DNA from: Pseudomonas sp. MM213
GTDB taxonomy: Bacteria; Pseudomonadota; Gammaproteobacteria; Pseudomonadales; Pseudomonadaceae
NCBI RefSeq assembly: GCF_020423045.1
Contig: NZ_CP081943.1
Coordinates: forward strand, 3,286,001-3,350,000
Length of the DNA: 64,000 nucleotides
Reading direction: 5' to 3'
Positions 19,086 to 28,800 of the stretch are shown in pieces. Below the pieces are notes generated by a model. It was not told where the DNA came from and did no database searches. It was given only the letters and a program-made list of their open reading frames with translations. How positions within the stretch are numbered: position 1 is the stretch's first letter; the number at the start of each line of letters is the position of its first letter. The translations under genes and the position numbers were made by a program.

Positions 19086-20303
19086 TCAGAACAGCTTGCG
19101 ACCTTTGTTTGCCGCGATACGCATGCGCAGCGCGTTGAGCTTGATGAAGCCTGCCGCGTCGGCCTGGTTGTAGGCGCCGCCATCTTCCTCGAAGGTCGCG
19201 ATGTTGGCATCGAACAACGATTCGTCGGACTTGCGGCCAGTGACGATCACGTTGCCCTTGTACAGCTTCAGGCGTACGACGCCGTTCACGTGAGCCTGGG
19301 ACGCATCGATCATCTGTTGCAGCATCAGACGCTCAGGGCTCCACCAGTAACCGGTGTAGATCAGGCTGGCGTATTTAGGCATCAGCTCGTCTTTGAGGTG
19401 AGCCACTTCGCGGTCCAGCGTGATCGATTCGATCGCACGGTGGGCGCGCAGCATGATGGTGCCGCCAGGGGTCTCGTAGCAGCCACGGGACTTCATGCCC
19501 ACGTAACGGTTCTCGACGATGTCGAGACGGCCGATACCGTGTTCGCCACCGATACGGTTCAGGGTCGCCAGCACGGTGGCCGGAGTCATTTCGACGCCGT
19601 CCAGTGCAACGATGTCGCCGTTGCGGTAGGTCAGTTCCAGGTACTGCGCCTTGTCAGGAGCCTTCTCCGGGGAGACGGTCCATTTCCACATGTCTTCTTC
19701 GTGCTCGGTCCAGGTGTCTTCCAGCACGCCGCCCTCATAGGAGATGTGCAGCAGGTTGGCATCCATCGAGTACGGGGATTTTTTCTTGCCATGACGCTCG
19801 ATCGGGATCGCGTGCTTTTCAGCGTAATCCATCAGCTTTTCACGGGAGAGCAGGTCCCATTCGCGCCACGGAGCGATCACTTTCACACCTGGCTTCAAGG
19901 CATAAGCGCCCAGTTCGAAACGAACCTGGTCGTTACCCTTGCCGGTGGCACCGTGGGAAATGGCGTCAGCGCCGGTTTCGTTGGCGATTTCGATCAGGCG
20001 TTTGGCGATCAACGGACGAGCGATGGAAGTACCCAGCAGGTACTCGCCTTCGTAAACGGTGTTGGCGCGGAACATCGGGAATACGAAGTCACGCACGAAT
20101 TCTTCGCGCAGATCGTCGATGTAGATTTCTTTTACGCCCATGGCCTGAGCCTTGGCGCGAGCCGGCTCGACCTCTTCGCCCTGACCCAGGTCAGCGGTAA
20201 AGGTCACCACTTCACAGTTATAAGTATCCTGCAGCCACTTGAGGATCACCGAAGTGTCCAGGCCGCCGGAATACGCCAGAACGACCTTGTTTACGTCCGC
20301 CAT
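19086..20303 (-). CDS. argG: Argininosuccinate synthase
   Basis: 405 residues. ATP-pyrophosphatase P-loop [16 protein letters not shown] near residue 9 and the second signature [13 protein letters not shown]. Joins citrulline and aspartate in arginine synthesis. The ATG at 20303 with GTGGAG upstream is used; the frame extends 12 codons further without a ribosome site. argF, for the preceding step, lies 12 kb away. Confidence 0.98.
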   Translation of the reverse strand: MADVNKVVLAYSGGLDTSVILKWLQDTYNCEVVTFTADLGQGEEVEPARAKAQAMGVKEIYIDDLREEFVRDFVFPMFRANTVYEGEYLLGTSIARPLIAKRLIEIANETGADAISHGATGKGNDQVRFELGAYALKPGVKVIAPWREWDLLSREKLMDYAEKHAIPIERHGKKKSPYSMDANLLHISYEGGVLEDTWTEHEEDMWKWTVSPEKAPDKAQYLELTYRNGDIVALDGVEMTPATVLATLNRIGGEHGIGRLDIVENRYVGMKSRGCYETPGGTIMLRAHRAIESITLDREVAHLKDELMPKYASLIYTGYWWSPERLMLQQMIDASQAHVNGVVRLKLYKGNVIVTGRKSDESLFDANIATFEEDGGAYNQADAAGFIKLNALRMRIAANKGRKLF

Positions 20304-20432
20304 GCCATCACTCCACGGGGTTCTACGGAAAGCCGTCAAGTCTACCGCTCATGCAGGATAATTTACAGAGGCGCGACAGCTTATGACGACGAAGCGACAG
20401 ATTATGTCGAGCGGGCGACGATGACAGCCGGT

Positions 20433-21341
20433 TCAGTATGTCTTCGCGGGGCTCGCCGATGCGGTTGTCTGAGGCGCCGGCTGCTCGGTGGGTGCGACCC
20501 GCGCCAGGTGCACATTGACCCGACGGTTCTTCGCCCGATTGGCAGCATTGGTGTTGGGTGCCAACGGATAACGCTCGCCGTGAAAGCGCACGGTGATCTG
20601 CGATTCCTGAAAACCGTTGGCCTTGAAGAACTCCATGACCGCCAGGGCCCGACGCCGCGACAGGTCACGATTGGCCAGGCGATTGCCGCTGTTGTCGGAG
20701 TGGCCGTCGAGTTCGATGTGATTGACCGTCGGATCGGCCTTCATGAATTCCAGCATGACCTGCAACTGGGCCTTGGCCTGTGCGTCGAGATCCAGGCCGT
20801 CGCCGGGAAAGCCGATCTGCGTTTGTTTGACTTGCTCGAAATTCTTCGGCAGCAGCTTCGCCACACAGCTTTGATAATCGTTGAACGCCTTGCTGAACTT
20901 GACCGGCAATAACCGCACCTCCGACACCCGGCCATCGCCCGAATAATGTCGAACGACCGGGCTACGCCCGTCCATCAGGCCACTGATCAGGCGCCCGGCC
21001 TGAACTTGAGAACTGTTGAACAGCACATTGCCGCTGCCAATCTGCACGGAGCCCAGATTGATATCGCCCCGCCCCGGCTGCCAGGGCGCTGCGGCTGCCA
21101 GAAGGGTCGCCGAGCCGCCGCCGACCATCGAGTTATAGGCTTTCAGACGAAACGTCGCCTGCTCGCCGGCGCGGCGCACGAACTCGCCCGAACCGAAATC
21201 GGTGATCGGCTGAGTCAGGCGGCACTCGAACTTGTCCCCTTCGACCGTCCACTCGATGCTCTCCAGACGGGTCTGGAAAGTGAGCGCCATCGCGGGAAGG
21301 CTGGCAAACACGCTGAGCAAGGCTAAATAACGCTGGCGCAC
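20433..21341 (-). CDS. motY: MotY-like OmpA-domain flagellar stator protein
   Basis: 302 residues. Signal peptide (RQRYLALLSVFASLPAMA), an N-terminal MotY-specific domain (about 20-150) and a C-terminal OmpA/peptidoglycan-binding domain with IELDGHSDNSGNRLANRDLS and NRRVNVHLARV. MotY forms the T ring that holds stators around the flagellar motor in Vibrio and Pseudomonas. The start is taken as the GTG at 21341 with GGAG six bases before. Its place between argG and pyrC matches P. aeruginosa. Confidence 0.9.
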   Translation of the reverse strand: MRQRYLALLSVFASLPAMALTFQTRLESIEWTVEGDKFECRLTQPITDFGSGEFVRRAGEQATFRLKAYNSMVGGGSATLLAAAAPWQPGRGDINLGSVQIGSGNVLFNSSQVQAGRLISGLMDGRSPVVRHYSGDGRVSEVRLLPVKFSKAFNDYQSCVAKLLPKNFEQVKQTQIGFPGDGLDLDAQAKAQLQVMLEFMKADPTVNHIELDGHSDNSGNRLANRDLSRRRALAVMEFFKANGFQESQITVRFHGERYPLAPNTNAANRAKNRRVNVHLARVAPTEQPAPQTTASASPAKTY

Positions 21342-21500
21342 GGGAGGCTCCACTGGCTTCTACAACAAAAAGACCGACACACACATGTTTACGGCATACC
21401 TGTTGGATATCGGAAGCTTCCCGCAAAACTTGATAGCGAGTGCCTGAGAGAGTCTTTTCCGGTAGCATTCCCTTCAGTTTGACCCGCCTGGAATCCCCTC

Positions 21501-22547
21501 ATGTCCGACCGCCTGACCCTGCTGCGTCCCGACGACTGGCATATTCATCTTCGCGATGGTGCCGTGTTGACCAATACCGTTGCGGATGTCGCGCGCACCT
21601 TTGGTCGCGCCATCATCATGCCCAACCTGGTACCTCCGGTGCGCAACGCCGCTGAAGCCGACGGCTATCGCCAGCGGATTCTCGCTGCACGTCCGGCTGG
21701 CAGCCGTTTCGAACCGTTGATGGTCCTTTACCTGACCGACCGCACCCAGCCCGAAGAAATTCGTGAGGCCAAGGCCAGCGGTTTCATTCATGCCGCCAAG
21801 TTGTATCCGGCCGGCGCGACCACCAACTCGGACTCTGGCGTCACCAGCATCGACAAGATCTTCCCTGCGCTTGAGGCCATGGCCGAAGTCGGGATGCCTT
21901 TGTTGGTTCACGGTGAAGTCACCCGTGGCGATGTCGACGTGTTCGACCGCGAAAAAATCTTCATCGATGAGCACATGCGTCGAGTGGTCGAGCGTTTCCC
22001 GACGCTCAAAGTGGTGTTCGAACACATCACCACCGCGGACGCCGTGCAGTTCGTCAACGAGGCTTCGGCCAACGTTGGCGCGACCATCACCGCGCATCAC
22101 CTCTTGTACAACCGCAACCACATGCTGGTGGGCGGGATTCGGCCGCACTTCTATTGCCTGCCGATCCTCAAGCGCAATACGCACCAGGAAGCCCTGCTCG
22201 ACGCCGCCACCAGCGGCAGCGAAAAGTTCTTCCTCGGCACCGACTCGGCGCCTCACGCCCAGCATGCCAAAGAAGCCGCGTGCGGCTGTGCCGGTTGCTA
22301 CACCGCTTATGCGGCGATCGAGATGTACGCCGAAGCGTTCGAACAACGTAACGCACTGGACAAGCTCGAAGCCTTCGCCAGCCTCAACGGCCCGCGCTTC
22401 TATGGCCTGCCGGTGAACACCGATCGCATTACTCTGGTCCGCGACGAGTGGACCGCCCCAACCAGCCTGCCATTTGGCGAGCTGACCGTTATCCCGCTGC
22501 GCGCCGGTGAAAAACTGCGCTGGCGCCTGCTGGAGGAACACGCGTGA
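21501..22547 (+). CDS. pyrC: Dihydroorotase
   Basis: 348 residues. Metal-binding [10 protein letters not shown] at about 14-23, carboxylated Lys in AAKLYPAG, the HGE motif (LLVHGEV), FEHITT and GTDSAPH. Class II dihydroorotase closing the pyrimidine ring. Translationally coupled to rnt through a four-base overlap. Confidence 0.98.
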   Translation: MSDRLTLLRPDDWHIHLRDGAVLTNTVADVARTFGRAIIMPNLVPPVRNAAEADGYRQRILAARPAGSRFEPLMVLYLTDRTQPEEIREAKASGFIHAAKLYPAGATTNSDSGVTSIDKIFPALEAMAEVGMPLLVHGEVTRGDVDVFDREKIFIDEHMRRVVERFPTLKVVFEHITTADAVQFVNEASANVGATITAHHLLYNRNHMLVGGIRPHFYCLPILKRNTHQEALLDAATSGSEKFFLGTDSAPHAQHAKEAACGCAGCYTAYAAIEMYAEAFEQRNALDKLEAFASLNGPRFYGLPVNTDRITLVRDEWTAPTSLPFGELTVIPLRAGEKLRWRLLEEHA

Positions 22548-23221
22548 GTGAAGACCATTACGACGACGAACAGGACGGTCAAGGCGGCGGAGGTGGTCCA
22601 CGCCACCCGATGGCAGCTCGATTCCGTGGATACCTGCCAGTCGTTGTCGACGTTGAAACCGGTGGTTTCAACTCTGCCACTGACGCCTTGCTGGAAATAG
22701 CCGCTACCACCATCGCCATGGACGAGAAGGGTTTTGTCTACCCTGACCACACCTACTTCTTCCGCGTCGAGCCTTTTGAAGGCGCCAACATCGAAGCGGC
22801 CGCGCTGGAGTTCACCGGGATCAAACTCGATCACCCGCTGCGCATGGCAGTGAGTGAAGAAGCGGCGCTGACCGATATCTTCCGTGGCATCCGCAAGGCG
22901 CTGAAAGCCAACGGCTGCAAGCGGGCGATTCTGGTCGGGCACAACAGCAGCTTCGATCTGGGCTTCCTGAACGCGGCGGTTGCGCGCCTGGACATGAAGC
23001 GCAATCCGTTCCATCCGTTCTCCAGCTTCGACACGGCCACCCTGGCCGGTCTGGCGTACGGTCAGACGGTGCTGGCGAAAGCCTGTCAGGCCGCCGATAT
23101 CGACTTCGACGGTCGCGAGGCTCACTCGGCTCGCTACGACACCGAGAAGACGGCCGAGCTGTTCTGCGGCATCGTCAATCGCTGGAAACAGATGGGCGGC
23201 TGGGAAGACTACAACGACTGA
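22544..23221 (+). CDS. rnt: Ribonuclease T
   Basis: 225 residues, DEDD exonuclease: [10 protein letters not shown] near residue 34 (DxE), [14 protein letters not shown], and the final [14 protein letters not shown] with catalytic His and Asp. Trims 3' ends of tRNA and other stable RNAs. It starts with GTG inside the pyrC stop. Confidence 0.97.
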   Translation: MSEDHYDDEQDGQGGGGGPRHPMAARFRGYLPVVVDVETGGFNSATDALLEIAATTIAMDEKGFVYPDHTYFFRVEPFEGANIEAAALEFTGIKLDHPLRMAVSEEAALTDIFRGIRKALKANGCKRAILVGHNSSFDLGFLNAAVARLDMKRNPFHPFSSFDTATLAGLAYGQTVLAKACQAADIDFDGREAHSARYDTEKTAELFCGIVNRWKQMGGWEDYND

Positions 23222-23230
23222 TCGGCTTTT

Positions 23231-23317
23231 CGTAGGAGCCGGCTTGCTGGCGATTCAGCCACCGCGGTTTGTCTGATTACCGAGGCGCCTGGATCGCCAG
23301 CAAGCCGGCTCCTACAG
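23231..23317. repeat. REP pair
   Basis: GTAGGAGCCGGCTTGCTGGCGAT ... ATCGCCAGCAAGCCGGCTCCTAC, near-perfect inverted copies around a 40-base spacer. Confidence 0.9.
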
Positions 23318-23340
23318 GAATCACCGCTTCTCCGCCCATA

Positions 23341-23370
23341 AAAAAACCGGCCTCTATGGCCGGTTTTTTT
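23341..23370. terminator. Bidirectional terminator between rnt and the peroxiredoxin gene
   Basis: AAAAAACCGGCC-TCTAT-GGCCGGTTTTTTT. Confidence 0.9.
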
Positions 23371-23386
23371 GTGCCTCGAATGCGCC

Positions 23387-23988
23387 TTACAGGGCAGCAG
23401 CATTCTCGGTCAGGTAAGCCGCGACGCCTTCGGTCGAAGCGGTCATGCCTTTGTCGCCTTTTTCCAGTTGGCAGGGCAAACTTCGCCGTGCTCTTCGTGG
23501 AATTGCAGAGCGTCGACCAGACGGACCAGCTCTTCGATGTTACGGCCCAGTGGCAGGTCGTTGATGATCTGCGAACGGACAACGCCTTTGTCGTCGATCA
23601 GGAACGCGCCACGGAAAGCCACGCCGCCTTCGGATTCAACATCGTAGGCCTTGGCGATTTCGTGCTTCAGGTCGGCTGCCATGGTGTAGCGAACTTCACC
23701 GATGCCACCATTGTTGACCGGGGTGTTGCGCCACGCGTTGTGGGTGAAGTGCGAGTCGATCGAAACAGCGATCACTTCAACGTTGCGGGCCTTGAAGTCG
23801 GACATGCGGTTGTCCAGAGCGATCAGCTCGGATGGGCAAACGAAGGTGAAGTCCAACGGGTAGAAGAACACCAGGCCGTATTTGCCTTTGATGGCCGACG
23901 ACAGGGTGAAGCTGTCGACGATTTCGCCATTGCCGAGTACGGCTGGTACGGTGAAGTCAGGGGCTTGCTTGCCTACGAGTACGCTCAT
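23387..23988 (-). CDS. Peroxiredoxin (AhpC/Prx1 type) with a C-terminal frameshift
   Basis: As written the frame stops at 23443, giving 181 residues ending ATKA. Peroxidatic Cys51 (FVCPSEL) and resolving Cys171 (EVCPANW) are kept. Just after NWKK the run of five A's (23459-23463, T's on the plus strand) is one base shorter than needed. With a sixth A the frame continues GDKGMTASTEGVAAYLTENA and ends at 23387, giving the family's usual 200 residues. So this is a one-base deletion, either a true truncation or a sequence error. The enzyme reduces peroxides using thioredoxin or AhpF. The position rnt-prx-bfd is as in P. aeruginosa. Confidence 0.9.
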
Positions 23989-24233
23989 TGAATATCTCCT
24001 GGTGTAAAAACGTGAAGTTCCGGGTTTGCGCCAGCCTGCCACCCTCAGGCGACAGCCCTGTGACACCCACCCGCTTCATAAGGACCGGCCATCATACACT
24101 GCGTTTTTGAGCTGTCCTCAACGGATTTTCACCGACAGGCCAAATTCCCGGCGACACGCTTACTGGCAGATTGCCCGAGGAAAACCGTTCGTCAGTCACC
24201 CTCGCTTATAACGCAAAGCTTTCAGAAACCACT

Positions 24234-24262
24234 TTGACAATCATTCTCGTTAACATTAAGAT
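24234..24262 (+). promoter_or_regulatory. bfd promoter with Fur-box-like sequence
   Basis: TTGACA (24234-24239), 17 bases, TAAGAT (24257-24262). The spacer AATCATTCTCGTTAACAT resembles the Fur consensus, fitting iron-controlled expression of bfd. Confidence 0.6.
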
Positions 24263-24300
24263 CCATCGCAATTGAGTCATAACCAGCGACGGTTTCAGTT

Positions 24301-24519
24301 ATGTATGTCTGCCTCTGCACTGGCGTCACCGACGGACAAATCCGCGAAGCAATCTATGAAGGTTGCTGCAGCTACAAGGAAGTCCGCCAAGCTACCGGCG
24401 TAGCCAGCCAATGCGGCAAATGCGCCTGCCTTGCCAAGGAAGTGGTGCGTGAAACCCTGACCAAATTGCAAACAGCCCAGGCTGCGATTCCTTTCCCGGT
24501 AGAATTTACTGCCGCGTAA
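24301..24519 (+). CDS. bfd: Bacterioferritin-associated ferredoxin
   Basis: 72 residues with the four-cysteine [2Fe-2S] pattern CLC ... CGKCAC (Cys4, Cys6, and the CGKC pair). Bfd docks on bacterioferritin and reduces its core to release iron under iron limitation. Its normal partner gene bfr lies 3.7 kb downstream here because an accessory segment is inserted between them. A small weak hairpin (GGAC-TTCAT-GTCC) follows near 24540. Confidence 0.95.
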   Translation: MYVCLCTGVTDGQIREAIYEGCCSYKEVRQATGVASQCGKCACLAKEVVRETLTKLQTAQAAIPFPVEFTAA

Positions 24520-24587
24520 ATACCCCATTCCAAAGAAACGGACTTCATGTCCGCCTATATTTAGCTTTATATTTTAAATAATGCTAT

Positions 24588-24613
24588 ACAAAACAAGGGC
24601 TTGCAGCGATGCA
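24588..24613 (-). terminator. Terminator for the antitoxin remnant
   Basis: CAAGGGCTTGCA-GCGA-TGCAGGCCCTTG, a 12-bp stem with one G-T pair, followed on the minus strand by TTTTG. Confidence 0.6.
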
Positions 24614-24648
24614 GGCCCTTGTCGTTTCTGGTCGTGGTTACTCATGGG

Positions 24649-24894
24649 TTACGCTGGCACTTCATGCAAACGTACGATATTCGATTGCCCCCGGTGTTCG
24701 GCCTGCCACAAGTCATAGGCTGCCTTCATGGCCAGCCACTGGCGGCCGGTGCTTATACCGGCGAGTTCCAAGCGCAGCGCCAGGTCAGCAGAAATCGCTG
24801 CATGACCGTTGAGCACGGTCGATAGGTGGCCACGCGAATAGCGTCCCCGCTTTCGACTTTGCTGACATTTCTCGTTCTCCTTCTCCTTGCTCAA
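24649..24894 (-). pseudogene. Truncated HigA/XRE-type antitoxin remnant
   Basis: The frame encodes 81 residues. Its C-terminal part (RGHLSTVLNGHAAISADLAL...GRQWLAMKAAYDLW) matches the second half of HigA-family antitoxins (recognition helix, ALRLE and WL-xMQ-AYDL region). The first 20 or so residues are charged and unrelated, and the start of the HTH domain is missing. No toxin gene adjoins it. I read it as a broken toxin-antitoxin relic at the left edge of the inserted segment. Confidence 0.65.
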
Positions 24895-25046
24895 GGGCCG
24901 ACTAAAGTTGTTTGGCTACTGGGAGCTAAAGTTTCCTGTTCCCTCCTGCTTTGATTTTCCGGCCGAGAGCGTTTCCTGCCGAATTGACGCAATCCAATGT
25001 CACTGCTACACAAATAGCATGCGACACAAACTCGGGGGAGGGCGCT

Positions 25047-25442
25047 TTGTTAAATCTCAGCCTAGTAAAAAACGTTTATGCGCTCATCCTGATTAGCGTC
25101 ACGATATCCGCCTTTGCGCAGATCGCCCTCAAGGCCGGCATGGACTCCCCTTCCGTCCAGAGGGAGATCGCAGAAGGAGGGGCACGAGTATCAGCATTGC
25201 TCGGTATTGCCCTCAACCCCCTAATATTGCTCGGCCTTTTCCTGTATTTCAGCAGTGCGGCGGTCTGGCTGATGGTGCTATCCAAGGTGCAGGTCAGTTT
25301 CGCCTATCCGTTCGTGGCACTGGGCTTTGTGCTAACGGCCGTGCTCGGCCGCCTCGTCTTCAATGACACCTTCTCCGCGGCCAAGGTCATCGGCACATTG
25401 CTGATCATGAGCGGGGTTGTCGTGATGGCGAGGGGGGCGTGA
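25047..25442 (+). CDS. Small four-TM EamA/SMR-like transporter
   Basis: About 131 residues from a TTG at 25047 preceded by GGGGGAGGG; the frame is open further upstream without a better start. Four membrane helices with QIALKAGMDS in helix 1 and the YPFVALGFVLTAVLGRLVFND segment typical of the ArnE/ArnF/SugE-like group. The gene ends four bases before the HAD-UbiA gene. In cassettes with a polyprenyl-phosphate sugar synthase, such proteins are candidate flippases for the lipid-linked sugar; that is inference. Part of the bfd/bfr island. Confidence 0.75.
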   Translation: MLNLSLVKNVYALILISVTISAFAQIALKAGMDSPSVQREIAEGGARVSALLGIALNPLILLGLFLYFSSAAVWLMVLSKVQVSFAYPFVALGFVLTAVLGRLVFNDTFSAAKVIGTLLIMSGVVVMARGA

Positions 25443-25446
25443 CGTC

Positions 25447-26904
25447 ATGACGAACATGAACGAAATCGATGACGCGCCGATTCCGCTTTGCGTGGATCTG
25501 GATGGCACACTGGTGCGCACCGACATGCTGCTCGAAACATTTCTGTTGCTTGCAAAGACCTCGCCTCTCTCGCTCGCCTCCCTGCCGGGCTGGCTCATGA
25601 AGGGCAAGGCGAGCCTCAAGCACCGCATCGCCGAGCGAGTAACGATCGATGCAGCTAGCCTCCCCTATCGCACCGATGTGCTAGTCCTGATCGAAACCGC
25701 CCGCGCAGCGCAGCGCCCTATCATTCTTGCCACGGCATCTTGCGCCGGCGTCGCCAATGGTATTACGGACCATCTGGGCCTCTTCGACGAGGTACTGTGC
25801 AGCGACGAAGACACCAATCTTTCCTCCCACGCCAAGGCTAGTATGCTCGTCGAACGCTTTGGCGAACGAGGCTTCGACTATATCGGCAACGACAAAGCGG
25901 ACTTGCCCGTATTCGCACGGGCGCGCCGGGCGTTTCTGGTTTCCTCACAGGACGGTCTGAGGCAAGCGGCGCGGGATCGCAATCACGACATTGATTTTAT
26001 AGAGGATCCAAGCGGTGGTTTTCGTGTCTGGTGGAGAGCCCTGCGCATTCAGCAGTGGCTGAAGAATCTCCTTGTCTTCGTCCCCCTGCTAGCGGCGCAT
26101 CAGGTGACGAATCCGCAACTATTGTTCTGGGCGATCCTTGCCTTCATCTCGTTCAGCCTGTGCGCCTCGTCCGTCTATCTGCTGAATGATCTGCTCGACC
26201 TGCCCGCAGATCGCAAGCATCACCGCAAGAAGAACCGGCCTTTTGCCGCTGGGACCTTGTCCGTGAAATCGGGGATCGCCGCCATCCCCTTGCTGCTTGG
26301 TTCATCCCTGATACTTGCGCTGCAATTGCCGCCACGCTTTCTCGTTGTGCTCGGTGTCTACTATTTTCTGACCGCTGCCTATTCCTTCCTGCTGAAGAAG
26401 CAGGTGATCGTCGATGTGATGATACTGGCCAGCCTTTATTCGATTCGTGTCATAGCGGGCGCCGCCGCGACGGATATCAAACCGTCCTTTTGGTTACTCG
26501 CTTTTTCCATGTTCATCTTCCTCAGTCTTGCCCTGGTGAAGCGTTACTCGGAGCTGCGGGATACTGCCTTTTCGGTCAAGTTGTTGCCTGGTCGCGGTTA
26601 TCGTCCTGAAGATCTGCCGGTGGTGCTGGCGCTTGGCTCATCCAGCGGCATGATCAGCGTTCTGATCCTCGCCATGTACACGCAGGCCGAGATTGTGCCC
26701 GTCATGTATCCTTCGCACGAATGGTTGTGGTTTGCGCCTTCGCTCATGCTCTATTGGACTGCACGCCTGTGGATGAAGACTGTGCGAGGTGAGGTGGATG
26801 AAGACCCCGTGCTCTTCGCGGCGCGGGACTGGCAGAGCATCGTCGTGGTAGCACTGATGGGCTGCACCTTCTTCATGGCAATAAGTGGTCCTTCCTTATG
26901 GTGA
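25447..26904 (+). CDS. HAD phosphatase-UbiA prenyltransferase fusion (DPPR-synthase-like)
   Basis: 485 residues. Residues about 12-200 form a HAD-IB domain (CVDLDGTLVRTD with Asp17/Asp19; later IGNDKADLP). From about 205 a UbiA domain with eight to nine helices: RIQQWLKNLLVFVPLL, NDLLDLPADRKHHRKKNRP (NDxxDxxxDxxH...RP), and YSFLLKKQVIVDVMILASLY. This pattern is that of decaprenyl-phosphate phosphoribosyltransferases (Rv3806c type), which make polyprenyl-P-phosphoribose; the HAD domain could remove the 5-phosphate. Overlaps the glycosyltransferase by seven bases. Substrate assignment is inferred from the motif pattern. Confidence 0.85.
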   Translation: MTNMNEIDDAPIPLCVDLDGTLVRTDMLLETFLLLAKTSPLSLASLPGWLMKGKASLKHRIAERVTIDAASLPYRTDVLVLIETARAAQRPIILATASCAGVANGITDHLGLFDEVLCSDEDTNLSSHAKASMLVERFGERGFDYIGNDKADLPVFARARRAFLVSSQDGLRQAARDRNHDIDFIEDPSGGFRVWWRALRIQQWLKNLLVFVPLLAAHQVTNPQLLFWAILAFISFSLCASSVYLLNDLLDLPADRKHHRKKNRPFAAGTLSVKSGIAAIPLLLGSSLILALQLPPRFLVVLGVYYFLTAAYSFLLKKQVIVDVMILASLYSIRVIAGAAATDIKPSFWLLAFSMFIFLSLALVKRYSELRDTAFSVKLLPGRGYRPEDLPVVLALGSSSGMISVLILAMYTQAEIVPVMYPSHEWLWFAPSLMLYWTARLWMKTVRGEVDEDPVLFAARDWQSIVVVALMGCTFFMAISGPSLW

Positions 26905-28138
26905 ACACAACATGGCTACTCGCACAGGCCAGCTTCAAGTCAGGTGTCTTGCCCATTCTGATGCTGACTTTTGCGATCCGGTTGATATGGGGACTATTGG
27001 TTCCAGTAAGCCCTGTATCGGACGCGAACATGTATCACAGCTTCGCGCAGGAAATCGCCGCAGGCCGAGGCTATGTCTATCCTGGTGGTGAAGCCACGGC
27101 TTACTGGCCTGTTGGCCCGTCCGCCCTTTACGGCGCCTTTTATGCGTTGTTGGGCGTGCATGGCTGGGTAGTCATTCTTGTCAACCTGATTCTCAGCTCT
27201 ATATCGGTAGCTGGAATCTATCAACTCGGCCTTTTGTATTTTGACAGGACGATCGCACGCATCGCGGCGCTGCTATTCGCCTTCTGGCCCGCATGGATCG
27301 CCTTCACCACCGTTCCAAACAGCGAATTGCCTCTCATGACGCTGGTGATCTGGGCTTTTGTGGCTCGTGGTACGGGGAAGTTGCCGCACTGGGCTCGCAC
27401 CGTTCTGTCGACTGCTCTTCTGGTCGCCGCCGCATTCATGCGGCCGACGGTTCTACCGCTTATTGTTTTGCTACCGCTTCTGGATCAGCCCTTCCGTAAA
27501 CCCGCGCAAACTGTTCTGCACGTCATTCTGGCGCTGGTCGTCGCAGCAATATTGCTGACTCCTTGGGCAGAGCGTAATCGCGCTTTATTTGGCGAGCCGG
27601 TACTTATTTCTGCGAATTTCGGTATCAATCTGTGGATGGGCAATAACCCCCAGGCAAATGGGGCCTATATGTCGGTGCCCGAGATAAATCTCAATACAAA
27701 AAACGAAGTAGTCCGCGATAACCATTACAAAGGTCTCGCGCTCGACTTCATTCGCGAAAATCCAGGTCTCTATCTTCGGTTATGCCTGAACCGGGTCGCC
27801 CACAGCTTTGATCGCGAAAGCATCGGCATAGCATGGAACCAGAACTCGCTAGCTCCTGCATTGCAACCGATACTCAAGGCTGGCTCTGCCGCCTATTGGT
27901 TAGCAATTTTCTCCCCTCTCTCATTGGCGTCGGAGTATTTCTCCGGGAAAATCCTTTGCGTTTTTTCGATCCGCTGGTGGTAACGCCCGCCTTGTTTGCA
28001 GCCGTGGCTCTGCTGATCGTCGGCCAGGATCGCTATCATATGCCGATGACGCCGTTCATCGCCTTGTTTGCTGCCTTTTTCATCAATCACATCCTGCACC
28101 GTCGATCATCTCGATCAGTGCCGGATACTGCTGCTTAG
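26898..28138 (+). pseudogene. GT-C (GT39/ArnT-like) glycosyltransferase, frameshifted
   Basis: The first frame gives 361 residues (stop at 27983) with many membrane helices and an SDANMYHSFAQEIAAG loop holding the probable catalytic Asp. Near 27915-27925, in a CCCCTCTCTC stretch, the frame breaks. The frame -1 relative to it continues with IGVGVFLRENPLRFFDPLVV and a last helix pair with GQDRYHMPMTPFIALFAAF, typical of the end of this family, to 28138. A one-base deletion explains it. Whole length would be about 413 residues. Such enzymes use polyprenyl-phosphate sugars as donors, consistent with the HAD-UbiA neighbour. The acceptor (protein, LPS or other) is unknown. Confidence 0.75.
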
Positions 28139-28245
28139 TTATGATTCGTATGTTCATTTAAGTTTCAATAAGTTAGGTTTGACACTCTTAGTTGTGCGGC
28201 TCAAACTCTGGTTTATAGACAGCTATTACAGGGCAGGACCCCATC

Positions 28246-28722
28246 ATGAAAGGCGACATTACAGTCATCCAGCATCTCAACAAGATCCTTGCCAATGAGC
28301 TGGTCGCGATCAATCAGTATTTTCTGCATGCGCGCATGTATGAAGATTGGGGTCTGAACAAGCTCGGAAAGCACGAATACCACGAGTCCATCGACGAGAT
28401 GAAACACGCGGACAAGCTGATCAAGCGCATCCTGTTCCTGGAAGGCCTGCCTAACGTGCAGGACCTGGGCAAGCTGCAGATCGGCGAGCACACCCAGGAA
28501 ATGCTTGAGTGCGACCTGCGCATCGAACGCACTGGCCACGCTGACCTGAAAGTCGCGATCGCTCATTGCGAAACCGTTGGCGACTACGGTAGCCGTGAAC
28601 TGCTCGAAGATATTCTCGAATCCGAAGAAGAACATATCGACTGGCTGGAAACCCAACTGGGCCTGATCGATAAAATCGGTCTTGAGAACTATCTGCAATC
28701 GCAGATGGGCGAAGACGAGTAA
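28246..28722 (+). CDS. bfr: Bacterioferritin
   Basis: 158 residues, four-helix ferritin. Ferroxidase ligands in [10 protein letters not shown] (Glu18), [15 protein letters not shown] (Glu51, His54) and [10 protein letters not shown]; Met52 is the heme axial ligand, so this is the heme-binding BfrB type. Stores iron; Bfd releases it. Normally directly downstream of bfd, here separated by the island. A terminator follows. Confidence 0.97.
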   Translation: MKGDITVIQHLNKILANELVAINQYFLHARMYEDWGLNKLGKHEYHESIDEMKHADKLIKRILFLEGLPNVQDLGKLQIGEHTQEMLECDLRIERTGHADLKVAIAHCETVGDYGSRELLEDILESEEEHIDWLETQLGLIDKIGLENYLQSQMGEDE

Positions 28723-28749
28723 GTTAGCGTCCGTTAGATTCAAGACAAT

Positions 28750-28787
28750 AAAAAGCCCCGCTCTCTTTTAAGAGGCGGGGCTTTTTT
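28750..28787 (+). terminator. bfr terminator
   Basis: AAAAGCCCCGC...GGCGGGGCTTTTTT. Confidence 0.9.
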
Positions 28788-28800
28788 GTGCCTGTGCTGT

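Noticed and set aside
23443..23470. Programmed -1 frameshifting in the peroxiredoxin gene
   Set aside because: The slip site GAAAAAG is weak and I see no strong stimulatory stem-loop or upstream Shine-Dalgarno-like element; an indel in a homopolymer is simpler.
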